This document shows positions 51,735 through 64,000 of a DNA stretch of 64,000 nucleotides, one piece after another (the stretch's first letter is position 1; every line of letters begins with the position of its first letter). The translations under genes were made by a program, and so were the position numbers. Source of the DNA: Citricoccus sp. K5. GTDB taxonomy: Bacteria; Actinomycetota; Actinomycetes; Actinomycetales; Micrococcaceae. The notes below the pieces were generated by a model. The model saw only the letters and a program-made list of their open reading frames with translations, did not search any database and had not been told where the DNA came from. The DNA lies in NCBI RefSeq assembly GCF_902506195.1, contig NZ_LR732817.1, positions 2,176,244-2,240,243 on the forward strand, in the 5' to 3' direction.

Positions 51735-52433
51735 TCAGAAGGGCGACGGCGGTGAGCAGGATGGCTCAGCGGGCAATTCCACTTCGGCCCAGCGGGGCCC
51801 ATATCCCAGCACGACGGCGGTGCGCGTCTCGTCTGCGCCGGTGCCGTCCTCGTCGGAGAAGTCGGTGATGATGGTTCCGGCCTCAGCGTCAGCCCGCGTG
51901 CCGGCGTCGCCCGGCTCGCCGCTGCCGGTGGCTCGGATCAGCTCGATGTCCAGCCAGGAGGCGTCCGGATCGTCAGGCCAGCCGGCCAACGACTCGGCCA
52001 GTCCCCGCCCCCACTCGACCACGGTCACGGAGCGGTCCACGGTGGCATCCAGGTCCAGGTCAGACAGCTCTCCGACCGAGCCCAGCCGGTACGCGTCCAC
52101 GTGCACCAAGTCCGGTCCCCCACGGTCAGAACCCCCCGACCCATCCGAACCACCAGTACCATCCGATCGCTCCACCAACGAGGGGTGGATCCGGGAGATC
52201 ACGAAGGTCGGCGAGATGATGCCTTCCCGCACGCCGAGTCCGGCGCCGAGGCCCTGCGTGAAGGTCGTCTTGCCCGCGCCGAGCTCACCGGTCAGGATCA
52301 GCACGTCCCCGGCGCGCAGCACGGATGCCAGGCGCGCGGCCCACGCCTGTGTCGCCTCAGCCCCCTCCAGATCCACTTCGATCCGCAGCACCGACTCGGG
52401 CAGTCGCGAGGCCGCCCCGGTCAGGTCCTTCAC
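51735..52433 (-). CDS. tsaE: tRNA threonylcarbamoyladenosine biosynthesis ATPase TsaE
   Basis: 232 aa. Walker A LTGELGAGKTTFTQGLG (~residue 50), SPTFVISR, VDAYRL and VVEWGRG are the TsaE core. Two oddities: a Gly/Ser/Asp-rich insert (GTGGSDGSGGSDRGG) between switch regions, and a ~70-residue C-terminal extension beyond the ~155-aa core. The GTG start overlaps the alr stop by 4 bp (GTGA), so translation is coupled to alr. Confidence 0.88.
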   Translation of the reverse strand: MKDLTGAASRLPESVLRIEVDLEGAEATQAWAARLASVLRAGDVLILTGELGAGKTTFTQGLGAGLGVREGIISPTFVISRIHPSLVERSDGTGGSDGSGGSDRGGPDLVHVDAYRLGSVGELSDLDLDATVDRSVTVVEWGRGLAESLAGWPDDPDASWLDIELIRATGSGEPGDAGTRADAEAGTIITDFSDEDGTGADETRTAVVLGYGPRWAEVELPAEPSCSPPSPF

Positions 52434-53704
52434 CGGCTCTCCCCCGTCGGGGCACCCACGTCTTCGCCGGGCCGGGTGTCCACGTGGATCCGCGGCACAC
52501 GGGAACCGATCCGCGTCACGAGCTCGTAGTTGATGGTGCCGGCGGCAGCGGCCCACTCATCGGCCGAGATCCCGGAAGCCGGTCCGAACAGCTCCACGGT
52601 GGCGCCCACCGGGGCCACCGTGGTGTCGTCGGTCTTCAGGTCCACCACGAACTGATCCATGGCGATCCGCCCGGCCACCTCATACCGCTGACCACCGATG
52701 GCCACGGGTGCCGCGATCGTCGGGCGCGGGATGCCGTCCGCGTAGCCGAGCGGGATGAGCGCCAGGCGCGTGGCCGCCGAGGTGCGATAACGGTAGCCGT
52801 AGGAGATCCCCTGGCCGGCGGGCACCGCCTTGTTCTGCGCCACCGTGGTGGTGACGGTCATGGCGGGGATCAGGTCGAAGTCCGCGGCGGGGCGGTCCGC
52901 GAAGGGAGTGAGCCCGTAGATGCCGAGGCCGGCGCGGACGAGGTCCAGGTGGGAGTCGGGCCGGTGCAGGATCCCCGGGGTGTTGGCGATGTGCCGCACA
53001 TCCGGGTCTACCCCGGCCTCACGCGCGGTCTCGACGGCCTGGTGGAACAGTTCGAGCTGCTCGTCGGTCTCGGCCTCGCGGTCCTCCTCATCGGCCACGG
53101 CCAGGTGAGAGAAGATGCCGACCACGCGGATCAGGCCGGATTCCTGCAACTCGGCGGCGCGGGCCACCACGGCCGGCCAGTCCTCGATGGTGGCCCCGTT
53201 GCGGCCCAGCCCCGTATCGATCTTCAGGTGCACGCGGGCCGGACGCTCCAGGCGCTGGGCGGCCTCGGCAATGGGCTCGAGTTCCCAGCCGGAGACTCCG
53301 AGGTCGATGTTCTCCTCCACAGCCCGGCCGAAGGGGGTGCCGGTGGTGTGCAGCCAGGCGAGCATGGGCGCGGAGACGCCGGCCTCCCGCAGTTCGAGGG
53401 CTTCGGAGACGTGGGCCAGCCCGAGCCACGTCGCTCCGGCGTCCAGGGCGGCGCGGGCCACGGGCAACGCGCCGTGGCCGTAGGCATCCGCCTTGACCAC
53501 GGCCATCAGCGCGGCCGGCTGAACCCAGGAACGCAGCGTGGCCACGTTGTGCCGGATGGCAGCCAGGTCCACGACGGCCGCGCGCTCGGCCGGCCCGTTG
53601 CGCTTCAGTGGTCCCGTGGTGCTGGAGGTGCCGGTGGGCCCGGATCCGGCGCGGGGGCGGTCCCGGAAGGGAGGGCGTTGCTCGGGCAGATAGTCAGTCG
53701 ACAT
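52430..53704 (-). CDS. alr: alanine racemase
   Basis: 424 aa PLP enzyme making D-Ala for peptidoglycan. PLP Lys in AVVKADAYGHGA; HLKIDTGLGRNG; PLP phosphate/Tyr region RAGLGIYGLTPF; second catalytic Tyr in GISYGYRYRT followed by LGYADGIPR. N-terminal ~35 residues are a variable Arg/Pro/Gly lead. The start is uncertain among ATG 53704, 53716 and 53749. Directly upstream is a 46-aa membrane protein gene on the same strand. Confidence 0.9.
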   Translation of the reverse strand: MSTDYLPEQRPPFRDRPRAGSGPTGTSSTTGPLKRNGPAERAAVVDLAAIRHNVATLRSWVQPAALMAVVKADAYGHGALPVARAALDAGATWLGLAHVSEALELREAGVSAPMLAWLHTTGTPFGRAVEENIDLGVSGWELEPIAEAAQRLERPARVHLKIDTGLGRNGATIEDWPAVVARAAELQESGLIRVVGIFSHLAVADEEDREAETDEQLELFHQAVETAREAGVDPDVRHIANTPGILHRPDSHLDLVRAGLGIYGLTPFADRPAADFDLIPAMTVTTTVAQNKAVPAGQGISYGYRYRTSAATRLALIPLGYADGIPRPTIAAPVAIGGQRYEVAGRIAMDQFVVDLKTDDTTVAPVGATVELFGPASGISADEWAAAAGTINYELVTRIGSRVPRIHVDTRPGEDVGAPTGESR

Positions 53705-53782
53705 AGTGCCTGCCATTCTTCCACCCGTCACAGGCACCGAACGGCTCATCTGCGCGACACGGTCCCTCCAGGCACCTGACCC

Positions 53783-53923
53783 CTACCCCAAAATAAGGAG
53801 CATGGCGAAGAAGACCATCATGGCCACCAGGATCAACACCGCGGGGACTATCGTGCTCGTGCTGATGCGGCGCCGATTCCGGACGTACTCGGTGCGGTAG
53901 CGGGTGGAGGGTTGGGTGGTCAT
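53783..53923 (-). CDS. 46-aa single-pass membrane protein
   Basis: Minus-strand frame from ATG 53923 to TAG 53783-53785: MTTQPSTRYRTEYVRNRRR followed by one hydrophobic helix (STIVPAVLILVAMMVFFAML). SD-like AGGGGC is 5-6 nt before the ATG. Composition and topology (basic N-terminus inside, single helix) look like a conserved small actinobacterial membrane protein. No function known. Located 79 bp upstream of the alr start on the same strand. Confidence 0.6.
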   Translation of the reverse strand: MTTQPSTRYRTEYVRNRRRISTSTIVPAVLILVAMMVFFAMLLILG

Positions 53924-54029
53924 GGGTGCCCCTATGAGTCGATGCTTGAAACACCCTTGGAAGAGGGCGCCGTGAGACGGACGGAAAAGAGGGTGGGAAA
54001 TGCCAGCGGCGGAGGATCACTCGCTGGGC

Positions 54030-54053
54030 GAATGAACTGTTGAAGCTTCATTC
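54030..54053. promoter_or_regulatory. dyad in AT-richer intergenic segment
   Basis: GAATGAA and TTCATTC around a GAAGCTTC centre, followed by an AT-rich patch (54061-54083). The gap 53924-54212 otherwise holds no gene. Possible regulator site for the truncated rfbA or its former operon. Confidence 0.3.
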
Positions 54054-54212
54054 CTGGCAGGACTTTATTTTTCATCCTCACGAGCGTCAATGCCATTCAA
54101 TACCAACAGGCAGGTCGAGAGCAGCGCACCACCGTGCCCCCGGTGAAACCGCGTAGAAGACGAGTACTGGCCCGCCTTATCCCGTCAACAGCCTCCCCCT
54201 AGGTTCGAGACC

Positions 54213-54497
<285 letters not shown>

Positions 54498-54656
54498 GCC
54501 TCCATCGGCGGCCACGATCATCTGGAGGGGTGCGATTGAAACAAAGATGGAACCCGCGACAGTGGCGATCAACCCGCTGTCGGCATTCGAGTGCAATTAC
54601 GCGATTCCGATGGCTTAGTACACGCAACGGCAGGTACCGACTCGTGTTCCTGATGG

Positions 54657-54679
54657 CAAGACCCAGATCTAGGGTCTTG
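54657..54679. other. short hairpin
   Basis: CAAGACCC and GGGTCTTG with a 7-nt loop, 41 bp before the start of the exported protein gene. Could be a terminator for the truncated rfbA transcript or a leader structure. The surrounding 54498-54720 has no gene and lower GC. Confidence 0.35.
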
Positions 54680-54720
54680 GGAACGGAGGGGGATCCACCC
54701 CAAGCAAGGCGGTAGCGAAC

Positions 54721-55842
54721 ATGTCTGAAGGTTATTTCAGCACACCGACCCGTCGAGCCACCCTGGCAGCAGCAGCAGCTGGCGTCGTGGCGTCGGCAGG
54801 CCTCAACGTCGAACAGGCCCCAGCCGAGGTAAGTGACGCGCAGATCGCGGCGAAGATCAAGGACGAAAGCACCCAGACACGTGCCGCCCTTGACAATGTG
54901 GTGGTCCAACCGCGCACATTTGCGAACGAGCAGTCCTTCTCTGCGGGCGTCAATCTGATAGGCCAGGCATCACAGTTCAGAATCAATGGACACGGGTTCA
55001 CGCAGCCGTATGACACGGACGTGTGGGTGGCGGGCAAGCAACGCTTGAACCCCAAGAAAGAGTCTCAGGCCATGTACCTGCAGCACCGCTTGAAGGGAGA
55101 CATGGGCCAACTCGTCCACGTCGGCGGAGCCTCCGAATTGCGACTAGAAGCGATTCAGAACGCCACATTTCTCAATGCCTTCGAGGCCACCACGGCGGTC
55201 TCGGGCACGGCCGGCAATAGCCAGATTTCAGACGCCCGCTCCATCACTGCGAACCTGCATTGGCAAGGCACTCCAACCGGTATTCTGACGAACTTCTCGC
55301 TGATTCGGGCTCAAACCGTGGCCGCACCGCCCCGCGGGTTCACTGTGAACCGAGTCTACGGACTCCACATCGAGCCACAGACCGTGGGAACTCATGAGAA
55401 CTGGAGTGTGTATGCGCCGCTGGGGGCGTCCCTGTTTGGGGATGTCCAAGTGACGAATGATGCCACCGTTGGCGCGGGATCCGGCCACCGGACGTTGCGT
55501 ATCAACGGAGCAGAAGGCGCTCTGTCGGTACTATCATTCCAGGCTGGCGGAACCGATCGCTGGCTCCTGCGCCGCGACAGTGCCACAGAGCATGGGGGCA
55601 ATGCTGGCTCTGATCTCGTGCTGATCGCCCGCGACGATCGCGGCGGTAACCTCGGTGATGTGATTCGGTTTCACCGCTCCTCGCGTGGCATTCAACTAGG
55701 CACAGGACCTCTCGGATTCTTCGGCGCTACTCCCACTGGTAAACCAACAATTCGCGGTTCGCGTTCCGATGGAACAGCGCTGGCCAATCTACTCACCGCA
55801 CTGGAAAAAATGGGGCTCATCAAAGATGACACCACGGCCTGA
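54721..55842 (+). CDS. exported protein with phage-tail-like C-terminus
   Basis: 373 aa. The start contains TPTRRATLAAAAAGVVASAG, a twin-arginine-like signal (~residues 9-30). The middle is beta-strand-rich without enzyme motifs (ITANLHWQGTPTGILTNFSL, GHRTLRINGAEGALSV). The C-terminal 45 residues, GFFGATPTGKPTIRGSRSDG then LANLLTALEKMGLI, match an end module seen on phage tail/fibre and other trimeric extracellular beta proteins of actinobacteria. GC3 is visibly lower than in neighbouring genes, suggesting transfer. Possibly a surface or particle-associated protein; no function claimed. Confidence 0.6.
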   Translation: MSEGYFSTPTRRATLAAAAAGVVASAGLNVEQAPAEVSDAQIAAKIKDESTQTRAALDNVVVQPRTFANEQSFSAGVNLIGQASQFRINGHGFTQPYDTDVWVAGKQRLNPKKESQAMYLQHRLKGDMGQLVHVGGASELRLEAIQNATFLNAFEATTAVSGTAGNSQISDARSITANLHWQGTPTGILTNFSLIRAQTVAAPPRGFTVNRVYGLHIEPQTVGTHENWSVYAPLGASLFGDVQVTNDATVGAGSGHRTLRINGAEGALSVLSFQAGGTDRWLLRRDSATEHGGNAGSDLVLIARDDRGGNLGDVIRFHRSSRGIQLGTGPLGFFGATPTGKPTIRGSRSDGTALANLLTALEKMGLIKDDTTA

Positions 55843-55892
55843 CGTGCCGACCACGTTCTAACCAACCGCGCCAGACGGGATAGACGATGTCC

Positions 55893-55918
55893 AAGGCCCC
55901 GCCACCGTGCGGGGCCTT
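55893..55918 (+). terminator. hairpin terminator
   Basis: AAGGCCCCGC (55893-55902) pairs perfectly with GCGGGGCCTT (55909-55918), loop CACCGT. Fifty bp after the exported protein gene. The rest of the gap 55843-56124 shows no gene. Confidence 0.7.
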
Positions 55919-56124
55919 CGTCGTGTCCAGCCTTACCTAAATGCCGGATTAGCCCAGTTCCATCATAGCCAAAACACCACATGGCGCCATCTGCGCTAAG
56001 CGAACTGCACTCGTAACCAGAGAGGGCCTTAGGCCTTACTGCTGTAAACCATGGGCCACGCTTAACCCATCCATTCTGCTCGGCATTGGTCTGCTCAAGA
56101 ATCTAAGGCAGGCTCTTCGCGACC

Positions 56125-56475
56125 TCAGCCTTCGGCGACGACCATTGCGGTGGCCACGTCTCCGTCGTGGCTGAGGGACAGATGCCACTTCTTGACGCCC
56201 TTGGCATCGGCCACGTCGGCTACGGTACCGATGGCCACGACGTGGGGGGCACCGGCGGCGTCAATGTCGATCTGGCAGTGCTGCCAGTTCATGCCGGCCG
56301 GAGCACCGAGGGCCTTGGCCACGGCCTCCTTGGCCGCGAAGCGGGCGGCGAGGGACCGGGTGTTGAGTTCACGCTCAGCTGGCGTGAAGAGGCGGTCCCG
56401 CAGGGCCGGTGCCTTGGCCAATTGCTGCTTGAAACGGGTTACCAGGACGACGTCCACGCCAATGCCGATGATCAT
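56125..56475 (-). CDS. acpS: holo-[acyl-carrier-protein] synthase
   Basis: 116 aa phosphopantetheinyl transferase. [18 protein letters not shown] carries the first metal Asp, and [15 protein letters not shown] is the KEA signature. C-terminus [18 protein letters not shown] is typical. Start ATG 56475 chosen because a TAGGAT box ends 7 nt upstream; ATG 56484 lies within that box. Usually next to nnrD and alr in this phylum; here those neighbours are displaced. Confidence 0.9.
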   Translation of the reverse strand: MIIGIGVDVVLVTRFKQQLAKAPALRDRLFTPAERELNTRSLAARFAAKEAVAKALGAPAGMNWQHCQIDIDAAGAPHVVAIGTVADVADAKGVKKWHLSLSHDGDVATAMVVAEG

Positions 56476-56809
56476 GCGGATCATCCTATCGGGAGGTCAG
56501 TAACGCTCCAGCCCTTAGAGGCAGTATTCGAGGCTTGACAAGGCCAGTTGAAGAACCTGTATTACTTCTTCGTCTGACTTGCTTGCTGGTTGTCGCTCCT
56601 TTCCCCGATGATTCGGGCTGCAACAGCCCGGCATTGAGATGAACAGAAACGGCTAAGACATCAATGTCCGTTACAGTTAAACCGTCGCTGCAATGGCCGT
56701 ACGAGGGCTCACGCCTAAAAGTCGCAGAGCCTGTTGTCATCGTGGATCATATCGCGGACCTGAACCAAAATGGGCCGCACCGGGGAGCAAACTGGAGGTT
56801 CTGCACGTC
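56476..56809. other. divergent intergenic region, acpS and sugar transferase
   Basis: 334 bp, lower GC than average. Holds the acpS -10 box TAGGAT (minus strand, 56483-56488), a tight hairpin CGGGCTG-CAA-CAGCCCG (56614-56630) and the palindrome GACATCAATGTC (56657-56668). No gene. Confidence 0.5.
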
Positions 56810-58294
56810 ATGCCTGCGGCAGTACTCGAACACACGGAATCCGGTAGAGCAGTTGCACGCAACAGGCCGTGGACCATCAGAGTCGTTTCGAGGATGGGCG
56901 TTGTAGACGCAGTCGCGATCACGGCGTCGGTGGCCTGTGCGCAAACGCTTCGTTTCGGCCTCTCAGCGGGCGCGGAAATCCAGGGCGCTTGGGATGCGTC
57001 CTACGTTTCCTTCAGCATCTTTGTGGGCATCGCCTGGTGGATGTTCTTGAGCTTTTTCAAGTCTCGAGATCTGAAGATCCTCGGTGCAGGCCCAGACGAA
57101 TACAAGCGAGTGGCCATGGCGTCCCTCTATCTATTTGGGCTGATCGCCATCATCTCGTACGTCTTCCAACTTGATCTGGCGCGTGGCTACGTGGGCATTG
57201 CCCTCCCGCTTGGAATTGTGGCACTCCTTATCGGGCGGTGGGTCCTGCGACGGCAACTTGTCCGCGAGCGTACTTCTGGTCGTTCGATACGGCGCGTGGT
57301 CCTCCTAGGCGGACCCAGCGCCGTCCAGCACCTTCATAGATCCTTATCCGGCGTTCCCGGCGCGGGGTACAAACCAGTCGCCTCCATCCTGCCGGGCTAT
57401 AGTCTCACCGGTCCCGAGGGCGAGGAAGGCCTCTCACTCCCGGTCGCCAGTGTTTCGCAGTCAATCCCCGAGATCCTTCGAGTTCTGGAGGACTACGATG
57501 CCGACGCGTTGGCGATCTCCGCCGGTGCGCCGCTCAAGACGAGAACCGTGCGTCAACTGGGATGGGAGCTCGCCGAGCGCCGCATCAGCCAGATCATGGC
57601 GCCAGCGCTTACGGACATCGCGGGACCGCGCATCCATGCCCAGCCCGTAGCCGGTTTGTCCCTAATTCATGTGTCGACTCCGCGGCTTGCCGGTCCTGAA
57701 GCCTTCCTCAAGCGATCCTTTGATATTCTCGCTTCCGGTGTCGGCCTTCTCTTGATGTCGCCCTTCCTCCTTGCCTTCGCACTCGCCGTTAAAATCGACG
57801 ATCCTGGACCGGCTTTCTTCCACCAGGAACGCGTTGGCAAGAACGGCGAACGGTTCCACATGCACAAGTTCCGCTCCATGGTGGTGGATGCCGAGGCGCG
57901 ACTCGCCAAGCTCCAAGAGCAGAATGAGGGCGCCGGCGTACTTTTCAAGATGAAAGATGACCCGCGGATCACCAAGTTCGGAGCCTTCATTCGCCGCTAC
58001 TCCATCGACGAACTGCCTCAACTTTGGAACGTCTTTGTAGGAGATATGTCCTTGGTGGGCCCTCGCCCTCCACTTCCCGCTGAAGTCGAGGATTACGAAC
58101 AGCATGTATCCCGGCGCTTGCTCGTCAAACCTGGAATTACCGGACTGTGGCAGGTCAGCGGTCGGTCCGACCTGAGCTGGGACGAATCCGTGCGGCTGGA
58201 CTTGTACTACGTCGAGAACTGGTCCTTCCTCCAGGACCTGCTGATCCTCGGCCGAACCGCCAAAGCCGTCATCGGTAAGGATGGCGCGTACTAG
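56810..58294 (+). CDS. polyprenyl-phosphate sugar transferase (WbaP/CpsE type)
   Basis: 494 aa. Start ATG 56810 with GGAGGT 9 nt upstream. Four to five membrane segments in residues ~25-165, a soluble NAD-fold-like middle domain (VVLLGGPSAVQHLHRSL), a membrane segment at ~310-330 and the C-terminal bacterial sugar-transferase domain: KRSFDILASGVGLLL, MHKFRSMVVDAEARL, GDMSLVGPRPPLP, KPGITGLWQVSGRSD. Transfers a sugar-1-phosphate to undecaprenyl phosphate and so starts an envelope polysaccharide repeat unit. Pairs functionally with the dTDP-rhamnose genes to the right. Confidence 0.9.
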   Translation: MPAAVLEHTESGRAVARNRPWTIRVVSRMGVVDAVAITASVACAQTLRFGLSAGAEIQGAWDASYVSFSIFVGIAWWMFLSFFKSRDLKILGAGPDEYKRVAMASLYLFGLIAIISYVFQLDLARGYVGIALPLGIVALLIGRWVLRRQLVRERTSGRSIRRVVLLGGPSAVQHLHRSLSGVPGAGYKPVASILPGYSLTGPEGEEGLSLPVASVSQSIPEILRVLEDYDADALAISAGAPLKTRTVRQLGWELAERRISQIMAPALTDIAGPRIHAQPVAGLSLIHVSTPRLAGPEAFLKRSFDILASGVGLLLMSPFLLAFALAVKIDDPGPAFFHQERVGKNGERFHMHKFRSMVVDAEARLAKLQEQNEGAGVLFKMKDDPRITKFGAFIRRYSIDELPQLWNVFVGDMSLVGPRPPLPAEVEDYEQHVSRRLLVKPGITGLWQVSGRSDLSWDESVRLDLYYVENWSFLQDLLILGRTAKAVIGKDGAY

Positions 58295-58307
58295 CGAGCT
58301 CGATATT

Positions 58308-58966
58308 TCAGGGGTTCGGACGCGTTAGATCCTTGACCCACTCGACCGACCGCTCAATGGGTCGGGGAAATTCTGTGGTGCAACCCGGAGTCAAGGACGT
58401 TTTCCCAAAGGCCGCAACGCCGTAGACCACTTGGTAGGCACGCTCGTGGAGACTGAAGTCCCGATGAAACTCGTAGAGGCGCAGATCTGAATCCCAGCAG
58501 CGGGAGACGACCATTCGCGCACGCTCCAGGTGGTTATCAAAGGTCAACAGGCCCAGTGTTTCCACGCCGCGATCTCGAGCCAGTTCCGAGCCCATGATGG
58601 CCTCGCCTTGGGTCGTGACGGGCTCGGGGCTGAAACAAACAACTTCTACCTCAGTATCTGTCCGAGACCCGCCGCAGAGCCGGTCGTCGGCACCGTAAGG
58701 TTGAGAGACGATGAGCAAATCTGTCACACCCTCGTTGGCCATCTCCACCGCTCGGTCATAGACAGCATCCTCGGTGTACAGCACCAACAAGGCATCCACC
58801 CGCGGCGCCGGGTTGGTGCGAGGAAACAGGACCAACCATGTCGCCAACAGCAAGTACAGTCCGACGACGGCCCCAACGGCCATCAGACCAACCTTCAGCC
58901 CCCTACGGCGACTTTGCGAACCCCGGTAGGCCTCAACGGCCGGCGCGACCCTCGTCCGCGTTCCGG

Positions 58967-58970
<4 letters not shown>
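58308..58970 (-). CDS. YdcF family (DUF218) membrane protein
   Basis: 220 aa. One membrane segment (~residues 26-48), then the DUF218 fold: DALLVLYTEDAVYDRAVEMA, DLLIVSQPYGADD, and an acid-turn TFDNHLERARMVVSR. ElyC/SanA-type relatives take part in envelope precursor metabolism or vancomycin tolerance. ATGA overlap with glgX, and 13 bp from the convergent sugar transferase. Confidence 0.75.
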
Positions 58971-61093
<2,123 letters not shown>

Positions 61094-61168
61094 GTGTCTC
61101 CTCGGATGGAAGCGGATTCCGAAGAACAGTCTATGGTGATGGAGCCCAGATGCCGGTGTGATCCGAGT

Positions 61169-62578
61169 CTACGCCTGTGAGGCCGCGAGGTACTCCTCGA
61201 GGGCCTCCCACTGGTCCCGCGGCGTGAATCCGGAGGCCTCGAGCTTGGACAGGTCCAGCACCGAGTTCAGCGGCCGCCGCGCCACGGACTTCCCAGCAAA
61301 GTACTGTTCCGTGGTCACCTCGGTGACGTCCAGCGAAGGGCGGCCAGCGTGCGTGTAGACGCGCCGGGCGACCTCCGCCCAACTCCCCGGCTCCCCGCCG
61401 TTCGTCACGTTGTACGTCCCATAGGGAGCGTTGCCGTTGCGGAGGTGAATGATGGCCTCGGCCAGGTCCCGGGTGAAGGTCAATCGGCCGACCTGGTCGG
61501 AGACCACGGACGGGGCGCTCCCGCGCTCCGCCAGTGACTGCATGGTGCGCACGAAGTTCTTCCCGTCCCCTATCACCCACGAGGTCCGCAGCAGGTAATG
61601 GCGCGGCACCACGCCGACGGCCAGGTCCCCCGCCGCCTTCGAGGTCCCGTAGGCGTTGACCGGTCGCAGCGGGTCGGACTCGGTGTAGGCGCCATCCTTG
61701 GTGCCGTCGAACACGTAATCCGTGGAGATGTGGATGAGCGTCACCTGGTGCTGCGCGCAGGCCTGGGCTAGCCGCGCCACGCCCTCGGCGTTGGCCGCCC
61801 ATGCGGCCTGGCCCCCGCCCTCGGCCTCGTCCACCGCGGTATAGGCGGCGGCATTCACCACGGTGCCCACGCGGCGCCAGTCGATGCTCCCGACGGCGGC
61901 CGGGTCGGCCAGGTCGAACCGGTCCCGTCCCAGAAACTCCACGCCGGGACGGTCAGCCAGCTGGCGGACCAGCTCCCGGCCGAGCTGGCCGGTGGCCCCC
62001 AGCACCAGCGTGGTCGACGGAGCCATGGGCACCACCTCGGCCAGGGGCGGGTGGGCGCGGTCCTTGTCCGAGAGTTCGGCCTCGTCCAAGGTGATGGGCC
62101 AGTCGATGGCCGCCGTGGGGTCGGCGAGGTTGAGGAAGGTGTACTGCGCCTGGGCCTCGGCGGACCAGTGGTCGTTGACCAAGTAGGTGTAAGCAGTGTT
62201 GTCCTCGAGGGACTGGAAGGCGTTGCCGACCCCCCGGGGCACGAAGATCGCCGTGGACGGGTCGATCACGGCGGTGAACACCCGGCCGAAGGTGCTGCCC
62301 TGGCGCAGGTCCACCCAAGCGCCGAAGACGGATCCTGTGGCCACGGAGATGTACTTGTCCCAGGGTTCGGCGTGTATGCCCCGAGTGGTGCCTCGGCTGG
62401 CGTTAAAGGAGATGTTGTTCTGTACCGGCCCAAAGTCCGGCAGGCCGAGCTCGGTCATCTTCTGCCGCTGCCAGTTCTCCTTGAACCAGCCGCGGTTGTC
62501 CCCGTGCACGGACAGGTCGAAAATGGTGAGCCCGGGGATGGTGGTTGTCTGCGCGTTGAGGAGTTTCCCGTAGTTCAT
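61169..62578 (-). CDS. rfbCD: bifunctional dTDP-4-dehydrorhamnose 3,5-epimerase / reductase
   Basis: 469 aa fusion. Residues ~1-185 are an RmlC cupin (GDNRGWFKENWQ, catalytic His in TRGIHAEPWDKY, FVPRGVGNAFQSLED). Residues ~190-469 are an RmlD SDR (LVLGATGQLGRELVRQL, ISTDYVFDGTKDGAY, YGTSKAAGDLA). Together they carry the last two steps to dTDP-L-rhamnose. The fusion is a known arrangement in some actinobacteria. Eight bp downstream of rfbB and probably co-transcribed. Confidence 0.9.
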   Translation of the reverse strand: MNYGKLLNAQTTTIPGLTIFDLSVHGDNRGWFKENWQRQKMTELGLPDFGPVQNNISFNASRGTTRGIHAEPWDKYISVATGSVFGAWVDLRQGSTFGRVFTAVIDPSTAIFVPRGVGNAFQSLEDNTAYTYLVNDHWSAEAQAQYTFLNLADPTAAIDWPITLDEAELSDKDRAHPPLAEVVPMAPSTTLVLGATGQLGRELVRQLADRPGVEFLGRDRFDLADPAAVGSIDWRRVGTVVNAAAYTAVDEAEGGGQAAWAANAEGVARLAQACAQHQVTLIHISTDYVFDGTKDGAYTESDPLRPVNAYGTSKAAGDLAVGVVPRHYLLRTSWVIGDGKNFVRTMQSLAERGSAPSVVSDQVGRLTFTRDLAEAIIHLRNGNAPYGTYNVTNGGEPGSWAEVARRVYTHAGRPSLDVTEVTTEQYFAGKSVARRPLNSVLDLSKLEASGFTPRDQWEALEEYLAASQA

Positions 62579-62586
62579 GCTCCTGC

Positions 62587-63588
<1,002 letters not shown>

Positions 63589-63591
63589 TCA

Positions 63592-63597
63592 ACCATA
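63592..63597 (-). promoter_or_regulatory. -10 box of leaderless rfbB promoter
   Basis: TATGGT on the minus strand, 6 nt before the GTG start at 63585. Confidence 0.5.
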
Positions 63598-63758
63598 ACT
63601 GGATAACACCCTTGCATCTGCAGCGAGTCACGGATCAACTGCCGCAACCCGCCTGCATCCGACGAATTCGGATCCAGTAAGGCGCTAAAGTCGTTATGTA
63701 AAACCGGTGGCACGCTCGCTGCCTGGCAGATTCAGCGTAAGCGCGAACGGAGTTGTCG

Positions 63759-64000
<242 letters not shown>

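Noticed and set aside
55849..55873. tRNA-like D-arm on the minus strand (GGTTGGTTAGAACG)
   Set aside because: No acceptor stem, anticodon arm or T-arm could be placed around it; the similarity is limited to a short common string.

Overview
The window is high-GC chromosomal DNA from an actinobacterium. The long overlapping operons, many GTG/TTG starts, TANNNT -10 boxes placed 6-7 nt before start codons, UdgB-type uracil-DNA glycosylase, DUF3072 and YrhK-like small proteins and an AI-2E permease suggest Micrococcales, probably Micrococcaceae. The genus is not determined. No rRNA, tRNA or CRISPR array was seen.

Layout. 55-2806: operon of SipW-type signal peptidase with three small exported cargo proteins. 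2866-3256: broken ORF. 3328-3981: rimI. 4088-8591: aromatic-acid-exporter-like permease followed by an overlapping cassette (PIG-L deacetylase, NodS-like methyltransferase, acyl-CoA-dehydrogenase-like protein, GT2 glycosyltransferase). 8808-18875: housekeeping and small accessory genes (thpR, Cu/Zn SOD lipoprotein, an AbiEi/DUF559-like protein bracketed by palindromic repeats, udgB, AI-2E permease, tsaB, hydrolase, galE, AztD-like lipoprotein). 18955-33823: two divergent operons for uptake and breakdown of a sugar or polyol, with a GntR/FadR regulator between them. The left operon has RpiA, HAD phosphatase, XylB-type kinase, ALDH, 2-hydroxyacid dehydrogenase and a FAH-family dehydratase. The right operon has an RbsABC-type importer, SDR, zinc polyol dehydrogenase and a ketoglutarate-semialdehyde-type ALDH.

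34043-44849: a second catabolic island with three KstD/fumarate-reductase-like flavoproteins, an MHS-type transporter and two SDRs in one overlapping operon. It is divergent from two tandem IclR regulators and a second MHS transporter. The gene content resembles dehydrogenation and desaturation of an alicyclic hydroxy acid. 44964-48896: unrecognised proteins, a frameshifted DUF2071 gene and a nitroreductase. 49174-51639: SLH-anchored calcineurin-type phosphoesterase. 51735-53923: tsaE, alr and a 46-aa membrane protein. 54213-56124: truncated rfbA copy, IS3-type remnant and a phage-tail-like exported protein. 56125-64000: acpS, polyprenyl-phosphate sugar transferase, YdcF-like protein, glgX and the dTDP-rhamnose genes (rfbCD fusion, rfbB, start of rfbA).

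A unifying observation: acpS, alr, tsaE, tsaB and rimI all lie on the minus strand in the order seen in the compact actinobacterial acpS-alr-tsaE-tsaB-rimI locus, but they are spread over 53 kb with the catabolic and surface islands between them.
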